A DNA stretch of 64,000 bases from Litoditis marina (lineage: Eukaryota > Nematoda > Chromadorea > Rhabditida > Rhabditidae), in contig OZ038433.1 in NCBI GenBank assembly GCA_964036275.1, positions 12,672,446 to 12,736,445 of the forward strand, in the 5' to 3' direction. The translations under genes and the position numbers were made by a program. Below, in pieces: positions 11,690 to 22,300 of this stretch; within the stretch, counting starts at the first letter, position 1, and each line of letters begins with the position of its first letter. The notes under the pieces are model-generated. The model was given only the letters and a program-made list of their open reading frames with translations, ran no database searches and was not told the origin of the DNA.

Positions 11690-13644
11690 TCTCTCTCTCT
11701 CTCTAATTCTCTTCTTCCAGACAATCTCTCATCCCGGACCTCGAAAGTGGAAAAGAAATTGACCTGGTTGTACCGATATTCACCATTGTGCAGTTCATGT
11801 TCTTCATTGGATGGTTCAAGGTCAATTTTAGATTTTTTTTAAAGAAAATATTAAATTGTTCACTTTTCTAAACTTCTACAGAGAAGAAAACTAAATCAGA
11901 AATTTTCTGGAAATTTAAACGATCCCTTCATATCATGAATCTGTTAAATGATTGATAGAATGTGCTTAGTTTAACAAAATAGAGGAATAGAGTTGTAGAT
12001 CAAAGCATAGAATGCAACTAGCTAGCCAGTTTTGTAGCTGACCTAATAGTCCTGCAACAAGAGAGTGTGGAGATCGGAGAGACCCAGAATATTCGTAGAC
12101 TCGTCCAAGTTAACTGAGTGTATCGACTGTTTGTAGTTTGGTGAGGTGTATATCGATTGATTTGTAGGTAGGTCAGGATCTGATGCGACCATTTGGTTTG
12201 GACGATGACGACATTGAATTGAACTACATTCTGGATAGAAATATCGCCACTTCATTCGCGATTGTCAACCAATTGCAGAACTCGGAACTACGTTAGTTTT
12301 TTTTATCACAAATAATCCTTACTAATCGAAAAAACTGGAAAAACGCATAATCAATAGTACTGGAAACGTAGTTTTTATGACAAATAATCGATAACCCGAG
12401 GAACTTGCTGTTTTCAAATGTTTCGGGATTTGACTCTTTCTGTAAGTTACCTGCGTCAAACATGTCAAATCTTGCAAATTAGTACGCGAAGCGAGAGACG
12501 CAGAGTGGAATCAAGAGTCATGTCATTTCAGCACACGTAGTCAATAGAGCAAATGTTTCACATGTTCATCAAGCTCGAAACTCGTAAGCAAATCACTAGA
12601 ATCCGAATAAGTTTATGGAGGTCCCGTTTTATGGAGAGAATGGAGGTTGATCTACCATCGTGTTATGGACGTCCCGGTTTGATCTACCATACTATGCCTG
12701 CCAATATGTTTATTGGAAGGTATACTAGTGACAATCTTTCGAAGTTGGTTTTGTACATTATAAACATATTACATTACATAATTATCGATTATTAACCAAT
12801 ATTTCCTTTCCAGCCGAATTTGAGGAGGATGTTTTCTGGAAAAATCGATCGGAAAAGATCGATCCCCTTCCCCACACCATTCACAGTAGACAGTTGCACG
12901 AACATCGTCCAAAACTACATTCTTATATTAGAGTTGGAGGGGAAGAAAGTGAAGAAACCGCCAGATGCACTGCTATCCATAGAGAAAAGAGGTAGGTCAA
13001 AGGGCAGAGATAGCTGTAGTTTAGCCCCCCCCCCCCCCTGAAGTTTGGAGAAAGGCCTAAAGTTTTTGAATAGAAAACGGTGGGGTGAAAGTAGATAGTA
13101 AACAAGTGAGGTTTTACATGAGGTGGTGAATGTTGAACTACTATCCATAGAGAAAAGAGGTAGGTCAAAGGGCAGAGATAGCTGTAGTTTAGCCCCCCCC
13201 CTTCTAAAGTTTGGAGAAAAGCCTAAAGGTTGTGAGTAGAAAACGGTGGGGTGAAAGTAGATTTTGAAAATGAGGTTTCACTTGAAGTGAGGCTATTGTT
13301 GAACTGCGATCCATAGAGAGAAAAGGTAGGTCATATGTAGAGGTGTAGTTCAACCCCCCCCCCCCCTCATTTTATATTGACACCTCCGGAGTGTTACAGC
13401 AATTTTGTTCGATTGCGTGCAAAGTTTCTCAGTAGAAAACATTTGGGTGAAATTTAATAGTATGAAAGAGTGCAGAGAAAAGTTCAACTTGAAGATGAAT
13501 GTCGATATTGAAGATTGACTATTGTTGGGTAAAATTAGATGTGTAACGCTCAGTACTTCAAATTGGACTAAAAAACACACACTTTATCAAATTTCGTTCA
13601 ATCAGTCAGTTTTTTTTTTCATTTTCAGAAATATCGACTGGTAA
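6402..13644 (+). CDS. Bestrophin A, Ca2+-activated anion channel, 395 aa
   Basis: Bestrophins form pentameric Ca2+-gated chloride channels. Eleven exons: 6402-6580, 6877-6975, 8332-8475, 9938-10043, 10288-10359, 10548-10667, 11436-11485, 11721-11820, 12168-12291, 12814-12991, 13629-13644. All introns are GT-AG and every phase agrees, giving 395 codons plus TAA. The N-terminus [19 protein letters not shown] matches the family start. The neck motif IPLTFLLGF supplies I77, F81 and F85, the three hydrophobic gate positions of animal bestrophins. [21 protein letters not shown] and [12 protein letters not shown] follow in family order. The Ca2+ clasp is [12 protein letters not shown], with Asp 302-305. 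TTTTTTTTCAG ends six bases before the ATG, so SL trans-splicing is likely. The short C-terminus EKRNIDW rests on the same end in bestrophin B and is the least certain part. Most animal members have a longer tail. Confidence 0.9.
7077..7348. mobile_element. AACCGG palindromic element (family N), copy in bestrophin A intron 2
   Basis: About 270 bp with ends AATTCTATATGTAACCGGG and CCGGTTACATATAGAATT. The interior is made of alternating GGTTACC and AACCGG words, so nearly the whole unit can fold on itself. Confidence 0.8.
7440..7637 (-). mobile_element. tRNA-like TATAGT element (family T), copy 1
   Basis: A 198-bp copy lying in intron 2 of bestrophin A. Its reverse complement has an A-box-like 'gcgcagcggttagc' and a B-box-like 'aggttcgattcc'. 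The ends are TATAGTGGGTGCC and GGCGACGACTATA. Confidence 0.75.
8206..8310. mobile_element. CACGTG palindrome element (family P), truncated copy 1
   Basis: It contains AGTTAGCATTCTAAT, ATCGTGCACTTTGTCATTGC and TGTTTCACGTGACTGTG, and ends CAACAGTA. The right end is only about 20 bp before the exon 3 acceptor of bestrophin A. Confidence 0.7.
8443..9620 (+). repeat. Reiterated exon-3 end / splice-donor cassettes in bestrophin A intron 3
   Basis: The true exon end ATCAATCTATCGACCGCG...GCTTG|GTACGT (donor at 8476) recurs downstream. Donor-like GT sites follow the same exon-end text at 8604 (GTAAGG), 8889 (GTAGGT), 8965 (GTATAC), 9460 (GTAGGT) and 9521 (GTAAGG). Weaker copies are near 8742-8795 (GTGGGT) and 9597-9620. 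Only the first continues from an open bestrophin exon. Confidence 0.75.
8967..9201. mobile_element. ATCGAT-type inverted-repeat element (family C), copy 2
   Basis: Left end TATACTATGTTTCATCAATC, right end GGTGAAACAAACTATA, inner arms CTACAGTAATCC / GATTACTGTAGAGG. It lies among the donor cassettes of bestrophin A intron 3, next to the cassette whose donor-like GT is at 8965. Confidence 0.75.
10727..10915 (-). mobile_element. tRNA-like TATAGT element (family T), copy 2
   Basis: Same family as 7440-7637, in bestrophin A intron 6. The B-box region is damaged (GGAATCGGCGAGCAAG lacks part of the box), so this copy is probably dead. Confidence 0.7.
11502..11720 (+). repeat. (CT)n tract and duplicated acceptor before bestrophin A exon 8
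   Basis: Pure and near-pure CT runs occupy most of 11502-11705. A decoy acceptor CTCTTCCAG|ATAACCTCTC (AG at 608-609 of the 11 kb block) precedes the real CTTCTTCCAG|ACAATCTCTC at 11720. The tract acts as an expanded polypyrimidine stretch for this intron. Confidence 0.75.
12968..13375 (+). repeat. Three tandem units of about 167 bp carrying the exon-10 end and donor
   Basis: The unit begins (C/G)TATCCATAGAGAAAAGAG|GTAGGTCA and continues into a poly-C run. Unit 1 is the real end of bestrophin A exon 10. Units 2 and 3 begin near 13139 and 13305, with GTAGGT at 13160 and 13326. Spacing is 166-168 bp. Confidence 0.85.
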
Positions 13645-15302
13645 TTGTTCCCGTTGCTGACAGTCTTCGGTCTTCCATCAATCATATCACAGACATTATT
13701 CCAGATTCGTTCCCAGAATTTATTTCACTTTTAATTCTGTACTTTTCTAGGACTATTTTCGAATACTTTTTTCAAAAGTATAGTTGTTTTTAAATATGTA
13801 ATTGAAGTAATTGATTATTTGATATAGGTAATATTATGAGCTTCGTTTATTGTTGATTATTATCGTTGTTGATGGTAAAATTTCAGGAAATTCGCCCGGT
13901 TTGTGAGATTGTTTCCTAAATTTTTCGTTCGTGTGTTTTGTGCGTAACAATTCAAAATCATAATGATTTCTTGATTGTTTTCTGGTGATTAAAGTGTTTT
14001 TGTTGTCGTAAACTATGTCAGAAACCATATTACAAGCCAATACAATTTCATAAAGAAGAGAAGTGTGTTCAACTAAAGATTGTGGTCTGCTATAGTATCA
14101 CAACTGGTTGCGTTACCTGTTGGATTCAGTCTGTGATGTAGCGGATTGTTTGTATTTAATAAAACATAGAAGAAACATGGAGTGGAGTAAAAGAGTTTAT
14201 TGAAAGTCTCCAAAGTGATTATCAAAAGAGTTGCAAAACTGGAATTTAGCTGAAACATTTATCTGCGAAATAGCGCTTTCCACAATAAATATCTAAAACA
14301 TGGACAAAACATATCAAAAACAGTTCGCCGCGCAACCCTAGGACTAACAGCTTATCAGTTGAGTTCTTTCCTTATATACTGAGGTCAGAGGCCACGCCTC
14401 TGATCTAGAGATGACACGACAATAGTTCGTTTGATTCCGACTGAGACCCATTGGCATCGTGCCAAGATTTTCGGATGACTATTTCTTGGGGCAGACTAAG
14501 TGTTAAAATGAATTCTTGTAATTGCGTGTTCTTATGAAACTGAACAACCGCAAACAGAGATTTACAGTTATTTATATAATAAACGCCAAAGTGGTGAAAA
14601 ATAGCCTGGAATATTCATTGGCACGCTGCCAAGTCTCAGTAGGTATGACCGGAACTATATTTATTTATAATATGGTGTCATATAAGACTGAGTAACGTAA
14701 ATATCAATACAATCGATCCATGGTGTTGATAATGGTTAATTTGTTCAAAGCCCAATCCCGCTGTTTTTGTAGTTTGGTCACGCTTAGGGTTGTTAATCCA
14801 GTCAAAGTTTCAAAGTTTTGATTTTTGGGCAATTTCGAGTTTCGGTTTTTGAGTTCGAGTCGACTCGTAAATTTTCGATGCCGCTGCTTCCGTTCGAAAT
14901 GCATGAATTAGGACGTTGAGCGAGATCAAAGTACAACGATGGTCATTCATTATAGTACTCGCGTGGTGAAGCGAAAATACCGTTTTTCTGTCACGTTTCG
15001 CAGTGTTTGCAACTTGATCTGTGTGCGTTTCGGATTTACGTCAAAACCTCTGCGGTGTTCGCAAATAAAGCTGAAGAAATTTCACGCGAGCACCCTCAAC
15101 GTCTGCACGTTACTCTTCTTCGTTTTAAATATTGTTCCATTTAAGTACGAATGAAGTCTCGTGAACGATTTGAATTAGTTCGAAATGCAAACCGCTATGG
15201 AACGAATCCGGATACAACTCACCAAATATAATAATGACTTATAAAATGAATATATTTATATACGACCTATTTCATCCGTTTGTCTGAATCATTCCAATTG
15301 CA

Positions 15303-15538
15303 TATAGTTCGTTTCACCAATCGATGTCATTCTACAGTAATCCGTCACATATTTAGAAGGCTTTTTCTTATGAATAAATCCTTATTTCGGTTTCAAACTT
15401 TCATAGTTTGCAGTAGCATAGATAGAAAACACAATAGCGAAAATTGAAGTCATTCCAAACAATTCAAACTACGAAACGTTGATCTAGAAGTTCGCGAAGA
15501 TTACTGTAGAGGGTTATAAGTGCGTGGAACAGACTATA
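15303..15538. mobile_element. ATCGAT-type inverted-repeat element (family C), copy 3
   Basis: Ends TATAGTTCGTTTCACCAATC and GTGGAACAGACTATA. Very similar over its length to the copy at 39667-39902, so both may be recent. Confidence 0.8.
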
Positions 15539-16171
15539 GTATTAGCCATTTCCGCTGAGATTTCGGCAGCACGCCCTGAAAGAGTAGGTCTTTTTTCTCT
15601 CGTTATTCTGCAATTTGCAAATAATCTGAAAAACAGTTAACGGTTACTCAGTTCTATAACAACAAGTGAGAAGTTTTTCGAACACCTAGGTTGGCTCTAA
15701 GGAATGGTCATCCAAAAACCATGGCACGGTGCCAAGGAGTCTTGGTGTGAATGACACTAGCTATATACCCGCCATCTTTCGTACGACTCCTACAGTACAC
15801 TTTAGAATTTCCCAATCGTTGTTTTCTAATGAAAAGTTCAATTTTAGCATACAGAGTTGGAACACTTCTTGTTAAAGGTGATCAAATTCGAATGCAAAAC
15901 TTGTAAACGATTCTGATAATATTCACCTCACTTAAACATGCTTAAAGTTTTGTAATTTTACTGTAGTAGTTTCAGTACGAATGAAACGAGTTATATCTGC
16001 CCGAAACATCAGTATCGAATGTTGTTATTCGGTTGTAATATGAACTTTTGTCAGAACATTTAGTAGACAAACAAAATTTCAAATGCATTGCTTATGCCAG
16101 CACAGACATATCGCTATGTTTGAATTTACGTTATGAAACAACTGTTCAAAACTTGAACGCATGACTACTTA

Positions 16172-16300
16172 TACCGTTAGTCAATTGCACAGTCACGTGA
16201 AACATGTCAAACACAGCAGAGCTCAGAAACGTGCGATGACAAAGTGCACGATGCCTCATTAGAATGCCAATTTCACGTGACTAATAATTTTCTTCTAGTA
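16172..16300. mobile_element. CACGTG palindrome element (family P), copy 2
   Basis: A full unit from TACCGTTAGTCAATTGCAC to TTCTTCTAGTA, with AGTCACGTGAAACATG and TTTCACGTGACTA arms. About 129 bp. Confidence 0.8.
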
Positions 16301-16752
16301 TATTGCCGAATCAAGTCGCCATAACTGTTGATGCGAGTCCATTTATGTTTCAAGTCATATGTTTTCGTGTAAGTGCGTTTTTTGTCACATTTACAAAATT
16401 TGTTTTCTTTTTTATTATTGAAATTATAATTGTCGCCTAGTTCGGTCGTAATTGGTAATTTGAGCCCAGTTATGTTAAAGTTAAGGGTACCGATTGTAAA
16501 ACCCATGTTTTCGTGTAATAGTTATGCATAATGATCCAATTGTAATAGCAAACCAGTTCCGATCGAATTTACAATTTTTTTTGTTTTTCATTGCTATAAC
16601 TATAGCTGTCGCAAAGTTGTTACTATAACAGTCAGAAGTGGTAGTTTGAAACCAGTTATTGTTGTAGTTGGACTTTTTGTACCGTGTAACTATAGTTTTC
16701 GGAAAATTCGTGTACCTTTATGGTGAGATGGTGGTTGTAACCAGAGTACTAT

Positions 16753-16905
16753 TCTAGAAGATCCCGGCCTCTCCATCCCATCCTGCGTCTCTTGCTTTAG
16801 TGCACTTATTCTCAACACTCGTATCGCGGCGGGATGATAGAACAGAGAAAGAGCGTATGTTTGAGGAGACGCAGGACGGGATGCAAGTGCCGGGTTGATC
16901 TCGAA
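16753..16905. mobile_element. CCCGG hairpin element (family K), copy 1
   Basis: The arms carry AGAAGATCCCGGCC, ATCCTGCGTCTC and the opposite-strand GAGACGCAGGACGGG, with GGCGGGAT in the loop. About 150 bp. Confidence 0.7.
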
Positions 16906-19089
16906 TACTTACTCAGTTATGGGTAAACTTGAATATAACTTTCTTATTTTCGGACAGAGATAATTGCCGTATCGAAAGAAAACGCCAATAGTGTGATTTC
17001 GGGTCAGTTTTTGTTTTTTTCCGTTGATATCTCTCAAAATAAAACAGTTCCACTCGCATCACTTCCCGTTCCATTGCAGTTACCTTTCACACTTACGTTC
17101 ATCGAACATGCAAGGTGTTCTAAATTGCTTGAATTTTTCCGATTTGACTCCAATGAGATGATGGCATAGACAAGTGCTCTCGGATGAGCTTTACCGGTTT
17201 TCTTCAAAAACGAATCACTAATTTTCCTGATACACCAAATTTTCATGACCAGGCCTATTCTGAAAATATTATTGTAATTTTAATAGTAAACATAATGTTT
17301 GAACGGAGAAAATTTTACTTTCGCCCCCCATCGTACAATCGCACCCCCCGTGATAGTTTGCCCCCCCCCCCCCCCCCCCCATCCATCCGTACTAGTTTCA
17401 ACAGAAAATGGTGGGGGGGGGGGGGGGGTAAAAGGTAAATGTATGGTAGGGTGGGGGGTTGAAGTTAAATGTGGACATTGTACAATCACCCCTAACTAAC
17501 GTAAAGGGGGGGGGGGTGAAATTAACATACCTGGCAATCTTTAACACTAGAATAGAATAGATTTATTCGCCATTTAACACATGACATCCACATAGTATGT
17601 GGCACTGTTGGGGGGTGAAAGTACTCACAAATTAGTTTGTTCAAAATCATTTGGTACACTGAACCGGGTGCAAATTCACTCTGTTTTATATCATTTTACA
17701 ACCCAAGTCGTTCTGCATCAGTTCAAAACATTAAACTCTATTTTTCCCCGTCAGATACTTTCAATGTCAAACTTTCAAAACGAACACCGATAGTGTGATA
17801 TTGGGTCACTTTTTTCGTTCCGGTGGTATCTCTTATCGTCAAATAAAAATGTCGCCGTTCCACTAACTTTACTTCCTGTTTGGTAACCTTCCAAGTTTAT
17901 AGAATTTGCTCCTCAGATAATTCCCAGCCAATTGGCCAGCCACTTTTTTATTGGCTGAGCGAGAGAGTGTGCAGGTCAGAGAGACCCAGATGTCTGCGGC
18001 CTCATTGCACACTCTCTCGCTTTTGTAGCTGGCCAATCGAAGAAAATTGGCGCCAATCGTTCTGAGTCTTTTCAAATCAGGATCATACTGTGTGATGCTT
18101 TGTCCATGTGCGTTTTTGTAGTTTGGTCCCGTTGCTTTTCAATAACAAATTTGTAAACTTGAGACATTCCTGCACACGCACTCCTATGCATGATGAAAAT
18201 ATTCAGTGAACCTCCAGCTTCTAGTCGGTTCATATAAAGAAGCAAATTGTATGAAAAAATATGGGAAACTCATCTTATAATTTCCCATATAGCGAGTTAC
18301 CAAATCTTGTTGTGATTCGATCTCGGAGCGAGCCATATTTCACAAAGTTTGACTGAAAATTTAAGAGATGAAACTAAAAACAAAAACACAGCGCGACAAC
18401 TATACACCGTATGAGCTTTGGCTTCTGCAGAATTTCAAAACATCAGTTGTTCAATTGTGTGTTCCTGTCAATTCCTTTCAATGTCTACTTCGAAAACGAA
18501 CACCGATAGTGTGATATTGGGTCATTTTTCTTCTGTCCTCTATCTCTCTCATTTCCATCAATTACAAATAGTTCCTGTTCCACTCCGAATTCTTTCCATC
18601 TAGTGACCTTTAAGATTTAAGTGCAATTAAAAGGCGCGACGTGATATGGGGTCAGCTTTTTCTATCCCGTAACTATCTTTCATTCCTCCAGAATCATTGT
18701 TTCAGTGGTATTTCCTCCAATCTAGTGACAACTTAGATTCTTATTTATTTGTCAAAAATTGTAAAAATAACATAACTTTGTATTTTCAATTGCGTCTCTC
18801 TAAACGTACGTTATATCTCCGCACTAAATCCTACCCATTGCAGTACCGGAAGGCGTTGCAAGGCGCGGTAGCAATCCCTGGTAAACCTCATGAGATTGTA
18901 TTTATCTATTCTACAACATTGAAAGCTCGCCGGTAGTTAGTGAGATGTTCATGAGCCTCTCATGAGAAGATCATATGAACTTGTCATCAGGTTGGATAGT
19001 TTGATACGCCGCCGCGATACAACTCTCGCGAAATAGTGTAGGAAGCGAGAGACGCAGGATTTGATCAACGTGCCGGGGTGTTTTAGCTA

Positions 19090-19219
19090 TACTCGAAGTC
19101 ATTTGAATAGTCACGTAAAGTAAGAATTCCAATGATGCATCGTGCACTTTGTCATTGCATGTTTCTGTGTTCTGCTGTGTTTGACATGTTTCACGTGACT
19201 GTGAAATTGACTAACAGTA
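19090..19219. mobile_element. CACGTG palindrome element (family P), copy 3
   Basis: Starts TACTCGAAGTCATTTGAATAG, passes GCATCGTGCACTTTGTCATT and ends AATTGACTAACAGTA. Confidence 0.75.
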
Positions 19220-19361
19220 TCTGCGTTCTTATGCCTAGAGTGGAATTGTATATTTTGGTTCTGCATGGAAATGTTTTGGATTTTTGATTTTTGCAATGTT
19301 CAAATGTTATGTTCTGTTTTCTTATTGCACAACAAAGCCTTCATGAAATTTTCAGTATTCG

Positions 19362-22300
19362 ATGACCATTTCGTATTCGGGTAATTTCGCGCGACTTCTT
19401 TTGCGTTGGAAAGGCTCACTGTGGAGGTCGGTTTGGAAGGAATTACTTATCTATCTGGTACTTTATTATTCTGTGCGAGCTTTTTATTTGGTCGGAATCG
19501 ATTTTTTGGGCAACGACGAGGAAGATGTCCAGAAATATAGGTATGAAAATTGTACTAGTTTTTAAAAACTCAACTTTTCAGTTTTCCCAGTTCAACTTTT
19601 CAGTTTTCCCAACAGTTCGAATCGTCAAAAGTTCTTTTGAATTCACATTATATGAGAACGAATGTCTACTGTGGACTTAAGATACGGATGGTCAAGTTAG
19701 AGGCTTGAGTACTGTATTCTCTGTTTTCTTCTGTGTCAGACGTCGTCTACACATAATTTGAGATCTACTGCCTACCGTAGAAGTGAGATACGCATGGGTG
19801 ATTCCGAGGTCTGGGTACTGTATTGCTTTATTCCTTCTGTGTCAGACGTCGTTTCGAGGCTCTTTGTCGTATGTTCGACACCTACACGAGGCTGATCCCG
19901 CTTACGTTCCTGTTAGGATTCTACGTATCGAATGTTGTTTCTCGGTAAGTTGATTTCACTTGTACGAAAGTTGTACTGCAAAATATAGTAGGACGACGGC
20001 GCTATAGTGAGTGCCAAATTTATGAATTGCTATCTCTCGCCGGAATCGAACCTGCGAGCAAAAGTTTTGTAGCAGGGCGCGAACCACCGTGCTAGAAGAT
20101 AACACTACCGGTTGGCTTTGGAATCAAAGACATGTGTACGATCACAGCGAAAAGTGAGATATAAGACGCTGCAATTTATATGTCCCCACAAGAAAAACTT
20201 GAAAATCACTTTCTCGCTCATCGTTGTGTATTTTACTCCGATGCATCAGATATTATACTGTAAATCGCTGAAAAACGAATATTGCATCAACCATGTGTAA
20301 AACCACACCGCCAAAGTACATGCAAACACGAATCAAGATCGTATACACAATTTCGTTAGAATCAAAATTGTGCAAATAGTGGTGTGCACAAAATCGGTAG
20401 ATCCTGAAATGTGTACACATAAAGTACACAAATGTAGTACTACGGAAAATGTGTACATGCACAAATTCTTTACTACGAATATTGTGCATAATCCCTAATT
20501 TAACGCTCAAAGCACAAAAAAACAGCTGAAAACAGAATAGGTTCACATGGACACACCAAAATTCTAATAAATTTATGCATTTCTGGAGGTTTACACATTT
20601 TTTTAACTAAGAATTTCGAGGAATCTATTAATCCACTTTTTCGGTTCTATCAATTTTGTGTCACCAAGTTCGATAGGTGTATACATCAATATTTTGCCTA
20701 CATCCTGTTTTTCCAGTTGATTTTTCGTGTGCAAGGTTTTTGAATACACATGGTCAAAAGAGAAACCACTTTCGTGACAACCGATGTGTATTTTGCACAA
20801 CATTTTCGAAAAATGTGTGTATTTGTCGGATTTAGTGGGGTCATATATATTGCAGCGTCTTATATACAGTACCCTCTCGCCTTTCCGTCGGCGAAGACTA
20901 TAAGCGGGATCGATCCCAGGTCAAAGAATTATTATTATAAAAAAAATGTGGGATTTGTGAAGCGACGGCACGCCGAAAACCACTTGAACACTCAACCCTA
21001 TACTGTATTTGTTTGTATTCATAATTATACAACAAAATACAGTACTTATTGTTCTTGCGAGTCACAATTGATAGAGAGAAGGTACTGTTACTCGGTTACG
21101 CGCTCTTTCGTCGGAAAACGACATTGTGTTGTATTGTATTGTACTTTATTATGTCGTATTGTAATGTATTAAAGTATAATTATAGTTGGTGGCGTCAGTT
21201 CGAGTCTTTGTACTGGGCGGAGGACTTCATCTCCGTCATGTGTACCATAATACCCGGGACGGATGAGACCAGTAAACAACGCAGACATTCTATCGCCAGA
21301 TACGTCAATCTATCTACCGCCCTGGCATGGTACGGCATATTTCGAACGATCTGCCAGTTTTTGTAGTTTGATCCATTGACAATCTATCAACCGCACAAGC
21401 ATGATAGAACAATATATCTTGGGTACATACTGTAGCGAACAGTTCATGAGATCTGTTACAACACAGCGGATGTCTCGGATATCGATGGATATGGGAGATG
21501 GGCACTTCTAATTACGATATCTGAACTGCCTCGGCACGGCAGTGGGCTTGCTTTTTGTCCCAACTTCTCCTTTTTGTAGTTTGCTGTGTGCTCTGCATCC
21601 GACTCTTTCAAACTGCATAAAAACTGATATCAATCGTTTCGCTGAATGACCCACTTAGCTGAGTGAAAAACAGAATGAAATAAAATTGGTAATCTGATAT
21701 TCATGTCAAACATTTTCAAAGGCGTGACATCTCCTCGAAGATTCGACTTCGTTTTCCTACAGTATCCAGCCTCATAAACGCTGGTCTACTCACAGAAAAG
21801 GAGTATGAAATACTCGAGAAAGTCAATGTGAGTTTTGTAGTTTGATCTAACGATAGTCTTCAAGTTTGTAGTTTGCTCTATGCACAATATTATAAGTTGT
21901 AGTTGATCAACACTTCTACTTCTTTGTATTCAATAGTTTGCGATTTTCCACTCAACTGAAAAAAATATGAAATTTGAAGACACATGAAAAGTTAAATCGT
22001 ACTTTTTGAAAGTTCACACTATCAATGTTGGATCACCGAAGTATACCTAGTTTTTTCGGTTCAATTTTATGGATGTTTGATCTATTGATTATTTTCAGGA
22101 AAACTGCAGTACAATTCGTTGGATGACCCCTCTTCACTGGGTTCAACACATTATCAAAAAAGAGGAAGAAGTGAGACGATTTTAATTCCATTGGTTTTTC
22201 GTTCAGATGAATTTGTGAATGGAAAAGTGAAACACGTGATGAAATATCATCCGTTATGTTTGAATAGTTTTATATTTCTTGCAAATATTTCACGAAGCAC

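Larger units (their letters stand above)
13645..19361. other. Intergenic region between the two bestrophins
   Basis: No convincing exons. It contains an 'agggttgtt' repeat (about 14785-14880), a family C element (15303-15538), two family P elements (16172-16300, 19090-19219), a CCCGG hairpin (16753-16905), long poly-C/poly-G runs (17361-17380, 17414-17428, 17507-17516) and an imperfect hairpin at about 17930-18045 with GGCCAGC and GAGAGAGTGTGCA arms. A relative of that hairpin lies near 12018-12075. Two near-identical motifs 'accgatagtgtgatattgggtca' occur near 17785 and 18500. Confidence 0.55.
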
